Below, one piece after another: positions 1 through 8,821 of a DNA stretch of 64,000 nucleotides. The number at the start of each line of letters is the position of its first letter. The stretch's first letter is position 1. A model generated the notes under the pieces. That model worked only from the letters and a program-made list of their open reading frames with translations, searched no databases and had not been told where the DNA came from. This DNA comes from Nocardia stercoris (GTDB lineage Bacteria; Actinomycetota; Actinomycetes; Mycobacteriales; Mycobacteriaceae). Position numbers and translations under genes: made by a program. Location: NCBI RefSeq assembly GCF_003696265.1, contig NZ_RFFH01000001.1, positions 682,001-746,000 of the forward strand, given 5' to 3'.

Positions 1-191
1 TCGGGTAGAAAGCTGCCGAAACAGTCGAAGATTGCGCGCCCAGGCCGGTCGGCGTCCAGCACGCCGGCGCTGCGGCGCGGGTCGACAGTCCTTCGGAATT
101 GTCGGCTGGCGATTCCGCGCAGCGGTCCCGGCGGCTCGCTGGCGAACTTAAAGTGGTTGCAGTAGAACATTATTCAGGCTGGGGGGCGGCG
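1..191. other. left edge, no assignable gene
   Basis: No reading frame here can be recognised. The stretch may hold the promoter of the acetyltransferase gene and the edge of a gene outside the window. A purine-rich ggggggcggcg stretch lies directly before the ATG at 192 and is the likely ribosome binding site. Confidence 0.4.
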
Positions 192-1220
192 ATGGCGGTG
201 GTGGACAGAGTGAGTGGGGTGCTGCGGGCGCTCGGGTCCGGGGCCCAGCCCGAGCCGGCCGAGCCGGAGCTGCGATCCGCCGGTGAATCCCATCTGGCCG
301 GCATCGTCGAGCTGGCCGGCCGATGGCAGACGAGCGCGCCGGGGCGCGCCGCCGGCAAGGAGGGATTTCTGGTCTCCGGGTACGGGATCGACACCTATCG
401 GGCCTTGTTGTCGCGGGCGGAGCACTTCTTGGTGGCCGTGCTCGACGGGCAGGTGATCGGATTCCTGGTCGCCTACACCGATGCCGAGATCCAACCCGAG
501 GAAACACTGAACGTGCAGATCGCGGCGGAGCTGGGCAGCGTACTGGTGATCAAACAGGTGTGTGTCGACCCGCGGTTCGCCCGGCGCGGGCTCGCCCGCC
601 GGATGTACAGCACCGTGCTCTCCGCGAATCCCGACCTCCCGGTGGTGGCGGCTGTCGTCAGCGATCCGGTGAACGTGCCCTCGGCGCGGCTGCACCACGC
701 GATGGGGTTCGTTCCCTACCGCACGGTCACCGCGCCCGACGGAATCGAACGCACGATCTGGCTGAACCGCAAGCCGTCGACCACGGTGCTGTTGAAGCAG
801 TACGGATACGCGGTGGACCTGTACAAACATGAGGACACGCTCAACTGGAGCAAGCTCAACAACTTCTTCTACATCTCCGTTGCGTTGTTCACCGCCTACG
901 GTGTGCTGCAGAACACCTCCGGCTCCCGCCCGCACCTGCACGCCTTCCTGCTCGGAATCAGCGGGCTCGGCCTGCTCACATCCATCGGTTTCACACTCAC
1001 CCTGATCGCCGGCACGCACTACCTCGGTGCCCGCAAACACGTGGTCGGCGCACTCGAGGACCGGCTGGTCGAGGCCGGTGGCATCCGAGTCGTGACGGCC
1101 TCCCCGGTGGGAACCGATCAGGCCTGGCTGAAGCGGTCACCGACCCGATTCGTACTACGCGGCATTCCGATCCTGGTCGGCTTCGCTTGGCTCGCGGTCG
1201 GGATCGCCGGATTGCTGTGA
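192..1220 (+). CDS. GNAT N-acetyltransferase with C-terminal membrane domain
   Basis: Predicted GCN5-related acetyltransferase of about 342 residues. The N-terminal two thirds have the GNAT pattern: a strand with QVCVDPRFARRGLARRMY (acetyl-CoA loop R-x-x-G-x-A) and a later SARLHHAMGF segment typical of motif B. The C-terminal third has two hydrophobic helices near 870-1020, beginning FFYISVALFTAYG and LLGISGLGLLTS, and a third at the extreme C-terminus (ILVGFAWLAVGIAGLL). The enzyme is therefore probably membrane anchored, unlike most GNATs. The frame is open upstream to 99, but the ATG at 192 has the better ribosome binding site. The acceptor substrate is unknown. Confidence 0.75.
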   Translation: MAVVDRVSGVLRALGSGAQPEPAEPELRSAGESHLAGIVELAGRWQTSAPGRAAGKEGFLVSGYGIDTYRALLSRAEHFLVAVLDGQVIGFLVAYTDAEIQPEETLNVQIAAELGSVLVIKQVCVDPRFARRGLARRMYSTVLSANPDLPVVAAVVSDPVNVPSARLHHAMGFVPYRTVTAPDGIERTIWLNRKPSTTVLLKQYGYAVDLYKHEDTLNWSKLNNFFYISVALFTAYGVLQNTSGSRPHLHAFLLGISGLGLLTSIGFTLTLIAGTHYLGARKHVVGALEDRLVEAGGIRVVTASPVGTDQAWLKRSPTRFVLRGIPILVGFAWLAVGIAGLL

Positions 1221-1541
1221 GATTTCGGCCGCGAGCGGCTTCGGCCGCCGTCCCGACTCGACGGATGTGCAGGCGGACTTCGCATTTCACCATTGCCGGA
1301 GCATCCGGGCCTCGAATCGTCGGCAGCCGGCAATCATCGGTGGGCCATGCGGTTACGGTCGCGGTGTTCCGACCCGCGAGTGGGTGCGGGTCGGTAAGGG
1401 AATCCGGGCCGCGCGGCTGGTGTCGGCACGCTGCCGCGACGCGAAGGACTGGACCGGAGTCGAGTCGGACGCTACTCTCGACTCGATGATGATTTCCTCT
1501 GATCGCAGATTGGGGGTCCCGTTCGTCCAAGGTGAGTGCTG
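1221..1541. promoter_or_regulatory. intergenic region with an inverted repeat upstream of the MoxR cassette
   Basis: About 320 bases without a convincing gene. The notable structure is a perfect 8-bp inverted repeat, TCGAGTCG at 1460-1467 and CGACTCGA at 1479-1486, with an 11-base spacer. It lies about 55 bases before the first gene of the cassette. It may be an operator or an RNA hairpin; the sequence alone does not decide. Confidence 0.35.
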
Positions 1542-3053
1542 ATGCTCACTGCCGCGACGAACCGGGACGATTCCCGCCTTTCCTTCTGGCTGCGCGTGCG
1601 CGAATTCGCCGTGCCGCCGTCCATGATCGAGACCGCCACCGCTCGCCGTAGTGTCGGCGATTGGGTCGGTGCTTGTGCCGCAGCAGGTTTCGACGTCGAT
1701 ATCGACCTCCGTGCAGTGCGACGTACTCGGGGCCGCGAGCTCGCCGCCCGGGTGCGGGCAGACCTGCGGCACCTGGCGCCGGATCTGTTGCGATGGCATA
1801 TGCCGCGGATCGCCCCGGACGGGCTGCTCCGGCCGGGGCTGACCATCGCATTGGCTCGATACGATCCACCCGAACTCGAAAGCCACTGCAGCCGAACCGA
1901 TTCCCTGTACCTCGTGGCACGCACCGCACCCGCGTGGGCGGATGCGGGGCAGCGGATCAGCCTCGCGCTGTGGGACCGATCCCACACCGGGCCACCGGCC
2001 GGGCGGCATCCGCACGCCCGTCCGGACCGGCGTTTCCGCCTCGATCTACACCGCCACCTCTGGGATGCACGATGCAATGACGAGCTACTGATCCGTTCGG
2101 GGGCAGTGGAATTCGGTGTGGACTTCGGATCCGGCACACCGGCTGCCATGGCTACCGGAGAACTGCCTGCTGGGGTTGTCGGTGGGCTGTCTGTCGGACC
2201 TGAAAGGCCGAATTCCACCGCCTATGGTGGACCGATCACCCGGGCCGTAGCTGGGCTGCCGGAGCTACCTGATGGGTGTGCGGTCGGCACGTGGGCGGCC
2301 GAGGTGCGAACGTTGATTCGGGCCGACGGGCATCCCGGTCCGGTACTGGTGCGGTTGGGAGCGCGGCGGAGACTGGTGGTCGGGGTGGCATCCGGCGATG
2401 GCGATTCGCCGGAATTGGTTGTCCACCACCAATTTCCACGTGGTTCGGTTTCCTCGCTGCCGATCCTGCCCGAAGCGGCGACCTGGATGCTGCCCGATCT
2501 CGAACTGCTCCGTGCCGGTGCGATCACCGTCGATCGGCTGCATCCCCTTGTCGCACAGGCGCTCCGGCCGGTGGGCGTTCCTGCCGAGACCCGTTCGGCG
2601 GTGGGCTCTTCGGTTGCGCCGGGATCGGTGGAATGCCGGGGAGAACGGCACCGCATCGGGCTCGTCGACGGCGTGCTGTCCGCACTGGACCACGATCCCG
2701 ACGAGCTCCGCCGTGAGGAACTTCTGGTTGCGCTGACCGGCACGCCGCTGCCCTGCCTGCAGGTCATCGACCGCGCCCACCGGAGGCCGGATTGTCTTGC
2801 CGCCGTGCGGGAAAGGTTGAACCACGGTGACATCGACGGTGCGCTGGCCGTGGTCGAGGAACTGCTCGGCCCAGCCGCGGCCCTGCGGGACGGCGCGCTC
2901 CGCGACGACCTGGAAGCCGTCGCCCGCCGCCGAATCACCTACGGCTTGTTCCGCGCCGGCTTGTCGACCCCCGGCCCCTGGCCGACCGAAGCCCATCGTC
3001 TCCGCCGCCGCAACCGCGGCCGCTCTCACCCACGTCTCGCCACCACTCGCTGA
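1542..3053 (+). CDS. conserved hypothetical protein of MoxR/VWA cassette
   Basis: Product of about 503 residues with no domain I can name. It is rich in Arg, Pro and Ala, has no signal peptide or membrane helix, and ends in a basic tail (RRRNRGRSHPR). The start is taken at ATG 1542 because aaggtgag lies 5 bases before it; GTG 1536 in the same frame is possible. About 200 bases downstream come a MoxR ATPase and a zincin-VWA protein, so it is probably the third member of that module. Comparable MoxR/VWA systems remodel or load cofactors into protein complexes, but the client here is unknown. Confidence 0.6.
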   Translation: MLTAATNRDDSRLSFWLRVREFAVPPSMIETATARRSVGDWVGACAAAGFDVDIDLRAVRRTRGRELAARVRADLRHLAPDLLRWHMPRIAPDGLLRPGLTIALARYDPPELESHCSRTDSLYLVARTAPAWADAGQRISLALWDRSHTGPPAGRHPHARPDRRFRLDLHRHLWDARCNDELLIRSGAVEFGVDFGSGTPAAMATGELPAGVVGGLSVGPERPNSTAYGGPITRAVAGLPELPDGCAVGTWAAEVRTLIRADGHPGPVLVRLGARRRLVVGVASGDGDSPELVVHHQFPRGSVSSLPILPEAATWMLPDLELLRAGAITVDRLHPLVAQALRPVGVPAETRSAVGSSVAPGSVECRGERHRIGLVDGVLSALDHDPDELRREELLVALTGTPLPCLQVIDRAHRRPDCLAAVRERLNHGDIDGALAVVEELLGPAAALRDGALRDDLEAVARRRITYGLFRAGLSTPGPWPTEAHRLRRRNRGRSHPRLATTR

Positions 3054-3257
3054 TTGCCACAGTCTTTCGACCCGACCGTCCGTCCCGATCGACGCCGAGT
3101 CGGCGGCCCGCTGAGCCTGCCACGGGCAACCTTCGGCACCGACCATCCCTGTGATGCCCTACCGCCGCCCTCTCCGGTTTCCGTACCTCCCTCGGACGAT
3201 CTGTCCGAGGCCCTCCGCGTTGATCACGCGATTCCCCTCGACCCAAAGGTGATTCAT

Positions 3258-4493
3258 ATGTCTGCTGACACTCTCTGTGCTTCCACCGCCGCTGCCCAGC
3301 TCGATGTCGCTGCCGAGCTGCTCGACCTCCTGGGCGCGGTGACCACCGAGCCGCGCCCCAATATTCAGCTGGAAGCGCTGACCTTGGCCGTCGCCGCCGA
3401 CCTGCCGGTGCTGCTCTGGGGCCAACCGGGGATCGGGAAGACCGCCGCGTTGACTCAGCTCGCCGAGTCGCTGGATCTTCCGCTGACCACTGTGATCGCC
3501 AGTGTTCATGAGCCGTCGGACTTTTCGGGACTGCCTATCGTCGGGGACGATCCCGCTGTGCAGGGGGTGCCGATGGCGCCGCCGGATTGGGCGGTGCGGC
3601 TGGTGCGGGCGGGGCGCGGGCTGCTGTTCCTGGACGAGTTGTCGACGGCGCCGCCCGCAGTCCAGGCCGCATTGCTGCGGCTGGTGCTGGAACGCCGGAT
3701 CGGGTCGCTGCAGCTGCCGCCGGGGGTCCGGATCGTCGCGGCGGCCAACCCGCGCTCCTCGGCGGCCGACGGTTGGGAGCTGAGCCCGCCGCTGGCGAAC
3801 CGGTTCGTGCACCTGCAGTGGACCCATGAGCACGACGTGGTGGTGCGCGGCCTCGGCGGGACCTGGCCGCGGGCGACGCTCCCCACGTTGGACGCCGAAA
3901 AACTGACGGAGGCAGTGGAGTTCGCGCGTCGAGCGGTCTGCACGCTGCTCGGCGGGCGCCCGAAACTCGTCCATCAGATGCCGACCAGCGAGGCGCGCCG
4001 GGGCGGTGCCTGGGCATCGCCGCGCAGCTGGGACATGACGGTGCGGTTGATCGCGTTCGCCACCGCGGCAGGTGCCGAGCGGGACGTACTGTCCCTGCTC
4101 GTCCGCGGCGCCGTCGGCGACGGCCCCGGCTTCGAGCTCCTGACCAGCATCGACCGCATGGACCTGCCCGACCCGGAACTCCTGCTCGCCGATCCCGCCG
4201 CCGCCGAACTGCCCCGGCGCGGCGACCTCCGCCAGGCCGCACTCGACGCGGTGGTGGCCGCGGTCCGCCGGCGACCGGAGAAAGCCCGCTGGGACGCCGC
4301 CTGGGCACTGCTGGTCAAGGCCGCGGATTCCGGCGCACCGGACCTCGTAGTCGTCCCGGCCACCACCCTCGCCACCCTGCGCCGCGCCGACTGGACCGTC
4401 CCCGCCTCGATCGAACGCCTCGCGGGAATAGTGTCGGTTTCCCAGAGCGCCGACCGCGCCGCCGCCCGCGTCGTCGCACAGGTGGGCCGATGA
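3258..4493 (+). CDS. MoxR-type AAA+ ATPase
   Basis: AAA+ ATPase of 411 residues. Walker A is GQPGIGKT at about residues 55-62 and Walker B is LLFLDE with Asp near 126. A sensor-1-like AANPRSS stretch follows and then ANRFVH, as in MoxR and other helix-2-insert ATPases. The start is ATG 3258 behind aaaggtga; the frame runs open upstream to 3054 but has no better start. It overlaps the VWA gene by 4 bases (ATGA), so the two are translationally coupled. MoxR proteins usually work as chaperones with a VWA partner, which the next gene supplies. The long Ala-rich C-terminal half is specific to this subfamily. Confidence 0.88.
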   Translation: MSADTLCASTAAAQLDVAAELLDLLGAVTTEPRPNIQLEALTLAVAADLPVLLWGQPGIGKTAALTQLAESLDLPLTTVIASVHEPSDFSGLPIVGDDPAVQGVPMAPPDWAVRLVRAGRGLLFLDELSTAPPAVQAALLRLVLERRIGSLQLPPGVRIVAAANPRSSAADGWELSPPLANRFVHLQWTHEHDVVVRGLGGTWPRATLPTLDAEKLTEAVEFARRAVCTLLGGRPKLVHQMPTSEARRGGAWASPRSWDMTVRLIAFATAAGAERDVLSLLVRGAVGDGPGFELLTSIDRMDLPDPELLLADPAAAELPRRGDLRQAALDAVVAAVRRRPEKARWDAAWALLVKAADSGAPDLVVVPATTLATLRRADWTVPASIERLAGIVSVSQSADRAAARVVAQVGR

Positions 4494-5860
4494 GCCGCAC
4501 CGGAGCAGTAGACCCGTTGCCCCGCACCAGCGTTACAGGTGACGCTCGAGCCTCGGCCACCAGCGAGTCTGGGCCGACGGCCTCGAACGGCGCGCGTGCC
4601 GCTGAGCTGCCGGGTTCGAAACCCGCAGCGGCACAGTCGGCCTCGTGTTCGCTCGACTTCGACAAGCTGTATGCCGCTCGGCTGTTCGCGGTGCGGGCAC
4701 GACCGTATCTGGCTACCGCCCTGTACGCCCTGCACCTGGTGGAATCGAGCCGGGTGCCGACCATGGCGGTGGACCGCTACTGGCGGTGCTACGTGTCGCC
4801 CGCGTTCGTGCGGAGCCGGTCGGTCGAGGAGCTGGCTTCGGTTCTGGTGCACGAGGTTTCGCATCTGCTGCGGGACCACCATGGGCGCAGTGACCGGTTC
4901 GCGCGAGAGCACGGGCTCACCGGGCCGGGGGAGCGGCTGCGCATGAACCTCGCCGCGGACGCCGAGATCAACGACGACGTGTTCGGTGACGGGCTCGTGG
5001 TGCTCGACGACGCGGTTTTCCCGCAGACCCTGGGACTGCAGGCCGGCGGAACAATGGAGAGCTATCTGCGCGAGTTCCGGCTCGCGCCGGACCTGGGCGA
5101 CCTGGCATGGCTGGACTGCGGCAGCGGCGCCGACGGTCTGGACCGGGAGTGGGAACTGGGCCCCGACGGCGCGGACGGGCTCAGCGCGCAGGAACGCGAC
5201 GGGGTGCGATTCCGGGTGGCGCAGGCCGTTGTCGGGCGGCCCGGCGATGCCTCACGGAGTTGGCGGCGATGGGCGGAGGAGGCGCTGCACCCGCCGCAGC
5301 CGTGGCGGGCACTGCTGGCTGCCGCGGTCCGTTCCGCCACCGCGGCAGCCGGTTCCGGCGACGACTACACCTTCGGCCGGCCCGCCCGCCGGTCGGCTGG
5401 TGTACCCGGTGTCGTGCTGCCGAGTCTGCGGCGCACTCCGCCGCGGGTCAGCGTGCTCATCGACACCTCCGGATCCGTCAGCGACGTCGAATTGGGCAGT
5501 GCGCTACTGGAAACGGCGGCCGTCACCCGCGCGGTCGGTGGTCGCCGCGACCTGGTCACCGTCCTGTCGTGCGACGCCGCGGTCGGGCTCGTCCATCCGC
5601 TGTGCCGCGCCGAGGGGATACCGCTGGTGGGTGGCGGCGGAACCGATCTGCGCGCCGGTTTCACCAGAGCGCTACGCGCACAACCACGTCCGGATGTGCT
5701 GGTGGTGCTGACCGACGGCCAGACACCGTGGCCGGTCGCGCAGCCGGCGTGCCGGACCATCGTCGGATTGTTCCCCCGGTCGGGCTCTTGGAGCGAGAAC
5801 GACCCGGACTATGTGCCGGATCGCCCACCGAGCTGGGCTCGGGTGGTAGAGATCGGCTGA
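4490..5860 (+). CDS. zincin-like metallopeptidase/VWA-like protein (DUF2201 type)
   Basis: Protein of 456 residues with two recognisable parts. The N-terminal half has a zinc-protease signature HEVSH at residues 121-125 inside LASVLVHEVSHLLRDHH. The C-terminal half is a VWA-like domain with a MIDAS-type DTSGS motif starting at Asp325 and a later VVLTDGQTPW segment resembling the second metal-binding loop. This is the architecture of DUF2201 proteins, which pair with MoxR ATPases. The upstream ATGA overlap supports joint expression. The first 60 residues are low complexity and the true start could be later. Whether the HExxH site is proteolytic is not known from the family. Confidence 0.85.
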   Translation: MSRTGAVDPLPRTSVTGDARASATSESGPTASNGARAAELPGSKPAAAQSASCSLDFDKLYAARLFAVRARPYLATALYALHLVESSRVPTMAVDRYWRCYVSPAFVRSRSVEELASVLVHEVSHLLRDHHGRSDRFAREHGLTGPGERLRMNLAADAEINDDVFGDGLVVLDDAVFPQTLGLQAGGTMESYLREFRLAPDLGDLAWLDCGSGADGLDREWELGPDGADGLSAQERDGVRFRVAQAVVGRPGDASRSWRRWAEEALHPPQPWRALLAAAVRSATAAAGSGDDYTFGRPARRSAGVPGVVLPSLRRTPPRVSVLIDTSGSVSDVELGSALLETAAVTRAVGGRRDLVTVLSCDAAVGLVHPLCRAEGIPLVGGGGTDLRAGFTRALRAQPRPDVLVVLTDGQTPWPVAQPACRTIVGLFPRSGSWSENDPDYVPDRPPSWARVVEIG

Positions 5861-5995
5861 GGACCCGGAACGCAGCTGTCGCGTTCACGCCGCCGCGTTC
5901 ACAGCTCGTTTGCAGCAGATGCGGAGCGGGCACTAGGTACCGGTGTATACGCTGCGGCGGTCGAGGCGGTCCTTGGCGCGGGCTTTTGTGGACGG

Positions 5996-6766
5996 ATGAG
6001 AGTGGTGGTCATGAGATTTCGGCATCTGACCGTGGCGGCGGTCACGGCCCTGGGTGCACTGTCGGTAACGGGCTCGGCGGGGGCCGACACGACCGGGCCG
6101 GATGTGTCCTCGTGGCAGCACGTCAACGGCACCGGGGTGGACTGGAAGCAGGTGCGGGCCTCCGGAAACCAGTTCGCGATGTTGAAGGCGACCGAGGGCC
6201 TGGGCTATCTCAACCCGTACTTCGTGCAGGACAGCCTGGCCATGCGGACGGCCGGAGTCGCCCGGGGCACATATCATTTCGCGCACCCCGAGCTGTCGCC
6301 GGAGTTGCAGGCCGTCTACTATTCCGCGCTCGTGCTCGGCCAGAACGGGCCCCTCGACCTGCCGCCCGTGCTGGACCTGGAGACCACCGGCGGATTGGCC
6401 GCGCCCGAACTCGCGGATTGGACGCACCGGTACCTGCGGACGGTGCAGTCGCTGACCGGCCGCACCCCGATCATCTACACCTATCCCAATTTCTGGCGGA
6501 CCGCGATGGCCAACGCCACCGACTTCACGCAGTACCCGCTGTGGATCGCCGACTACAGCGGCAACGACGCTCCGGATGTCCCGGGCGGCTGGCCCACCTG
6601 GACCATCTGGCAGACCACCGATTCCGGCAACATCCCCGGCATCCCGGGCGCCACCGACGTGAACCAGTTCAACACCGCCGCAGCACCGTTCGCCACACTG
6701 GCCAACCTGGGCGGATCCGGCAGCGCGGGTAGTGCCGGGAGCGCGGGCAGCGCAGGCGGCTCGTAG
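5996..6766 (+). CDS. secreted GH25 lysozyme (muramidase)
   Basis: Glycoside hydrolase family 25 protein of 256 residues, predicted to cleave the MurNAc-GlcNAc bond of peptidoglycan. A Sec signal peptide covers about the first 30 residues, with cleavage near GSAGA-D. The mature part begins GPDVSSWQ (first catalytic-face Asp), continues with FAMLKATEG and GTYHFA, and has the LDLET motif with the catalytic Asp/Glu pair. The C-terminus is a short GSAGSAG repeat. ATG 6011 is an alternative start giving the same signal peptide. It is monocistronic between the VWA gene and the convergent DUF5313 gene, and may act in wall remodelling. Confidence 0.88.
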   Translation: MRVVVMRFRHLTVAAVTALGALSVTGSAGADTTGPDVSSWQHVNGTGVDWKQVRASGNQFAMLKATEGLGYLNPYFVQDSLAMRTAGVARGTYHFAHPELSPELQAVYYSALVLGQNGPLDLPPVLDLETTGGLAAPELADWTHRYLRTVQSLTGRTPIIYTYPNFWRTAMANATDFTQYPLWIADYSGNDAPDVPGGWPTWTIWQTTDSGNIPGIPGATDVNQFNTAAAPFATLANLGGSGSAGSAGSAGSAGGS

Positions 6767-6775
6767 CCGGGCGCG

Positions 6776-7150
6776 TCAAGCCCGTCCGTGGCGCAGTTCG
6801 TATGCGGCGCGCTCGACTTCGGCGCGCCGGCGCTCGGCGATGTCGGCGAGGTCGGGGTCGAGGCCGTGCTGGGTGAGGCGGTGGCGGCGGTAGACGTACA
6901 TGAGGGCGACGGCGAAGTAGATGAGCGGCAGGTAGAGCAGCGCCATCATCGACAGGCCCACCCACAGCGGGGCGGGGACGAGCAGGAACAGGGCCAGCAC
7001 CGGCAGGATCGGCACGAGGAATCGCGCCAGGTAGCGGGCGGCGGCGCCGCGGCCGGTGAGGTCCTCGATCACCCAGTCCGCCATCGACGGCGGCAGGGTG
7101 GCGCCGTAGATGTAGCGGATGCGCTGGACCGGGTCGGGTGTCTGGTTCAT
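6776..7150 (-). CDS. DUF5313-type small membrane protein
   Basis: Membrane protein of 124 residues with two adjacent transmembrane helices in the middle (FLVPILPVLALFLLVPAPLWV and MALLYLPLIYFAVALMYVY). The N-terminal segment is RIRYIYGATLPPSM and the C-terminal part is charged and probably cytoplasmic. This pattern matches the actinobacterial DUF5313 family, whose function is unknown. Its start overlaps the stop of the MarR gene by 4 bases, so the two form an operon read leftward. It may be a target or partner of that redox- or drug-responsive regulator, but nothing in the sequence proves it. Confidence 0.7.
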   Translation of the reverse strand: MNQTPDPVQRIRYIYGATLPPSMADWVIEDLTGRGAAARYLARFLVPILPVLALFLLVPAPLWVGLSMMALLYLPLIYFAVALMYVYRRHRLTQHGLDPDLADIAERRRAEVERAAYELRHGRA

Positions 7151-7617
7151 CGGTGCTCCCTCGATTCCGCTGCGCGCCGGGCGGCGGCATTGACGTCGGT
7201 GAGGACGTCGCGCAGGTGTTCCAGTTCGGCCAGGCTCACGCCGAGCCGGGCCACGACCGCCGGCGGGATGTTCTCCGCCTGTCGGCGCAGTTCGCGCCCC
7301 TCGGCGGTGAGGTCGATCAGCAGGTTGCGTTCGTCGCGCAGATCGCGGCGCCGGGAGACCAGCCCGGCCGACTCGAGTCGCTTGAGCAGCGGCGACAGGG
7401 TGGGTGGGTCCAGTTGCACGGCCTCACCGATCTCCTTGACCGACATCGGCGCCTCGCCCCACAGCGCCAGCATCACCAGATACTGCGGATGGGTGAGTCC
7501 GAGCGGTTCCAGCAGCGGCCGATAGACGGCGAGCACGGACCGATTGGCCACGGCCAGCGCGAAACACACCTGCTTCTCCAACCGCAGCGGATCGTCGACC
7601 GGGGTCTGTGTGCTCAT
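7147..7617 (-). CDS. MarR/OhrR-type transcriptional regulator
   Basis: Winged-helix regulator of 156 residues. The HTH lies in MSVKEIGEAVQLDPPTLSPL and the wing in SRRRDLRDERNLLIDLTAEG. Near the N-terminus KQVCFALAVANRS places a Cys where OhrR-type sensors carry the peroxide-reactive cysteine, so it may sense oxidants. The start is set at ATG 7617 (MSTQTPV); the upstream 12 codons of open frame lie in the operator-like region. A 7-bp inverted repeat just upstream suggests autorepression. It forms an operon with the DUF5313 gene. The inducer is unknown. Confidence 0.85.
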   Translation of the reverse strand: MSTQTPVDDPLRLEKQVCFALAVANRSVLAVYRPLLEPLGLTHPQYLVMLALWGEAPMSVKEIGEAVQLDPPTLSPLLKRLESAGLVSRRRDLRDERNLLIDLTAEGRELRRQAENIPPAVVARLGVSLAELEHLRDVLTDVNAAARRAAESREHR

Positions 7618-7637
7618 GCGTACTAACTTACGACACG

Positions 7638-7659
7638 AATAGTTAATGCACAAACTATT
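7638..7659. promoter_or_regulatory. MarR operator candidate
   Basis: Inverted repeat AATAGTT-N8-AACTATT (arms 7638-7644 and 7653-7659) in an AT-rich island 20 bases upstream of the MarR start. Size and position fit a MarR dimer site that would repress its own promoter. A neighbouring TAACT...AGTTA pair (7624-7645) overlaps it. Confidence 0.55.
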
Positions 7660-7699
7660 AGCCTGTTAAGTGATGCGCGACACCACCGGCCGCGTCAGC

Positions 7700-8707
7700 T
7701 CACGGCTGCAAGACCAGCCGAATCGGGTTGCCCTGCTTGGATTCCAGCATCTCGACCGCCTTCGGCGCCTCGGCCAGCGGCAGCACCGCGGACACCGAGC
7801 GCGCGAAGTCGATCCGGTGCAGCCGCACCAGACGCACCAGCTCCAGCACGTGTTCGGGCTCGGAACCGTAATGGCCGCGCAACTGCTGTTCGAGGTAGCT
7901 GAACAGGGTGCCGTAGGTGATGGTGATCGGCTTGTCGGTGAGCCCGACCAGAGTCAGCCGGCCCTTCCGGCCCAGGCAGCTGATCGCCTGTTCGCGGACC
8001 GGCGGCACCCCGGCGAAATCGAAGGCCGCGTCCAGCCCGTTCCCGCCGGTCGCCTGCCGGATCTGGGTCGACAGATCGGGGTCGGCGGGGTCGAAGGCGA
8101 GGTCCGCGCCGAATTCCAGGGCGCGCTCGCGGGCCGCCGGCAGTGGGTCGACCGCGATCAGCGGCGCGGCACCGGCCAGGCGCAGCAGCTGGATGCCGTG
8201 GGCGCCGAGGCCGCCGACACCCCAGACGCCGACCGCTTCGGCGGGCCGCACCTGCGCGGTGGCGGTGATCGCGGCCCACGGTGTCGACACTGCGTCGGGA
8301 ATGAAGCAGGCCTGTTCGAACGGGAGGTCGTCGGGGATCGGGACCAGGGTGTCGGTGGTGGCCACCGCGTATTCGGCCCAGCCGCCGTCGTAGTCGACGC
8401 CGCGGGTGTAAATGATCCCGTCGCGTTTCTCGCCGGCTTGCAGCAGTACGCGGTCGCCGACCGTGGCGGTGGCGCCGGGACCGAGCGCGTGCACCGTGCC
8501 CGCCACCTCGTGGCCGAGGGTCACGACGTCACCCTTCAGGTACAGCGGAGACAGTGAACCGCCGATGAGATGCACGTCGGACAGGCACACTCCGGCGGCC
8601 GCCACCTTGATCAGGACCTCACCGGGCCCCGGTTCGGGCGTCGGTATCTCGTCCATTTCCAGGTGGGGTGTGGGCTCGAGATGCAGTCGTCCGGCCAGCA
8701 TGGTCAT
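7700..8707 (-). CDS. zinc-type alcohol dehydrogenase (MDR superfamily)
   Basis: Medium-chain dehydrogenase/reductase of 335 residues. Catalytic zinc ligands are visible as GVCLSDVHLI (Cys) and LGHEVAGTV (His-Glu). The Rossmann motif is GVGGLGAHG. The usual four-cysteine structural zinc loop is missing: the segment after VGDRVLL reads QAGEKRDGIIYTRG without Cys. It should oxidise an alcohol or reduce an aldehyde with NAD(P). The start is at 8707, where ggaggag stands 3 bases before ATG. The alkane hydroxylase locus begins just upstream, so a role in processing fatty alcohols is plausible but inferred from position only. Confidence 0.85.
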   Translation of the reverse strand: MTMLAGRLHLEPTPHLEMDEIPTPEPGPGEVLIKVAAAGVCLSDVHLIGGSLSPLYLKGDVVTLGHEVAGTVHALGPGATATVGDRVLLQAGEKRDGIIYTRGVDYDGGWAEYAVATTDTLVPIPDDLPFEQACFIPDAVSTPWAAITATAQVRPAEAVGVWGVGGLGAHGIQLLRLAGAAPLIAVDPLPAARERALEFGADLAFDPADPDLSTQIRQATGGNGLDAAFDFAGVPPVREQAISCLGRKGRLTLVGLTDKPITITYGTLFSYLEQQLRGHYGSEPEHVLELVRLVRLHRIDFARSVSAVLPLAEAPKAVEMLESKQGNPIRLVLQP

Positions 8708-8821
8708 CAGCTCCTCCGGTGGTTCGGAACGGATTCAGCACACGCCCCGCAATCCTAATCCGGCGGGTGCCCGATCCGCCGCAACCGGCAGAGTTGATGA
8801 AAAGCGCTGTGCACCAGCTGG

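Noticed and set aside
5107..6732. 541-codon frame overlapping the VWA and lysozyme genes
   Set aside because: It crosses two recognised genes in another frame and is Arg/Gly rich with no domain.
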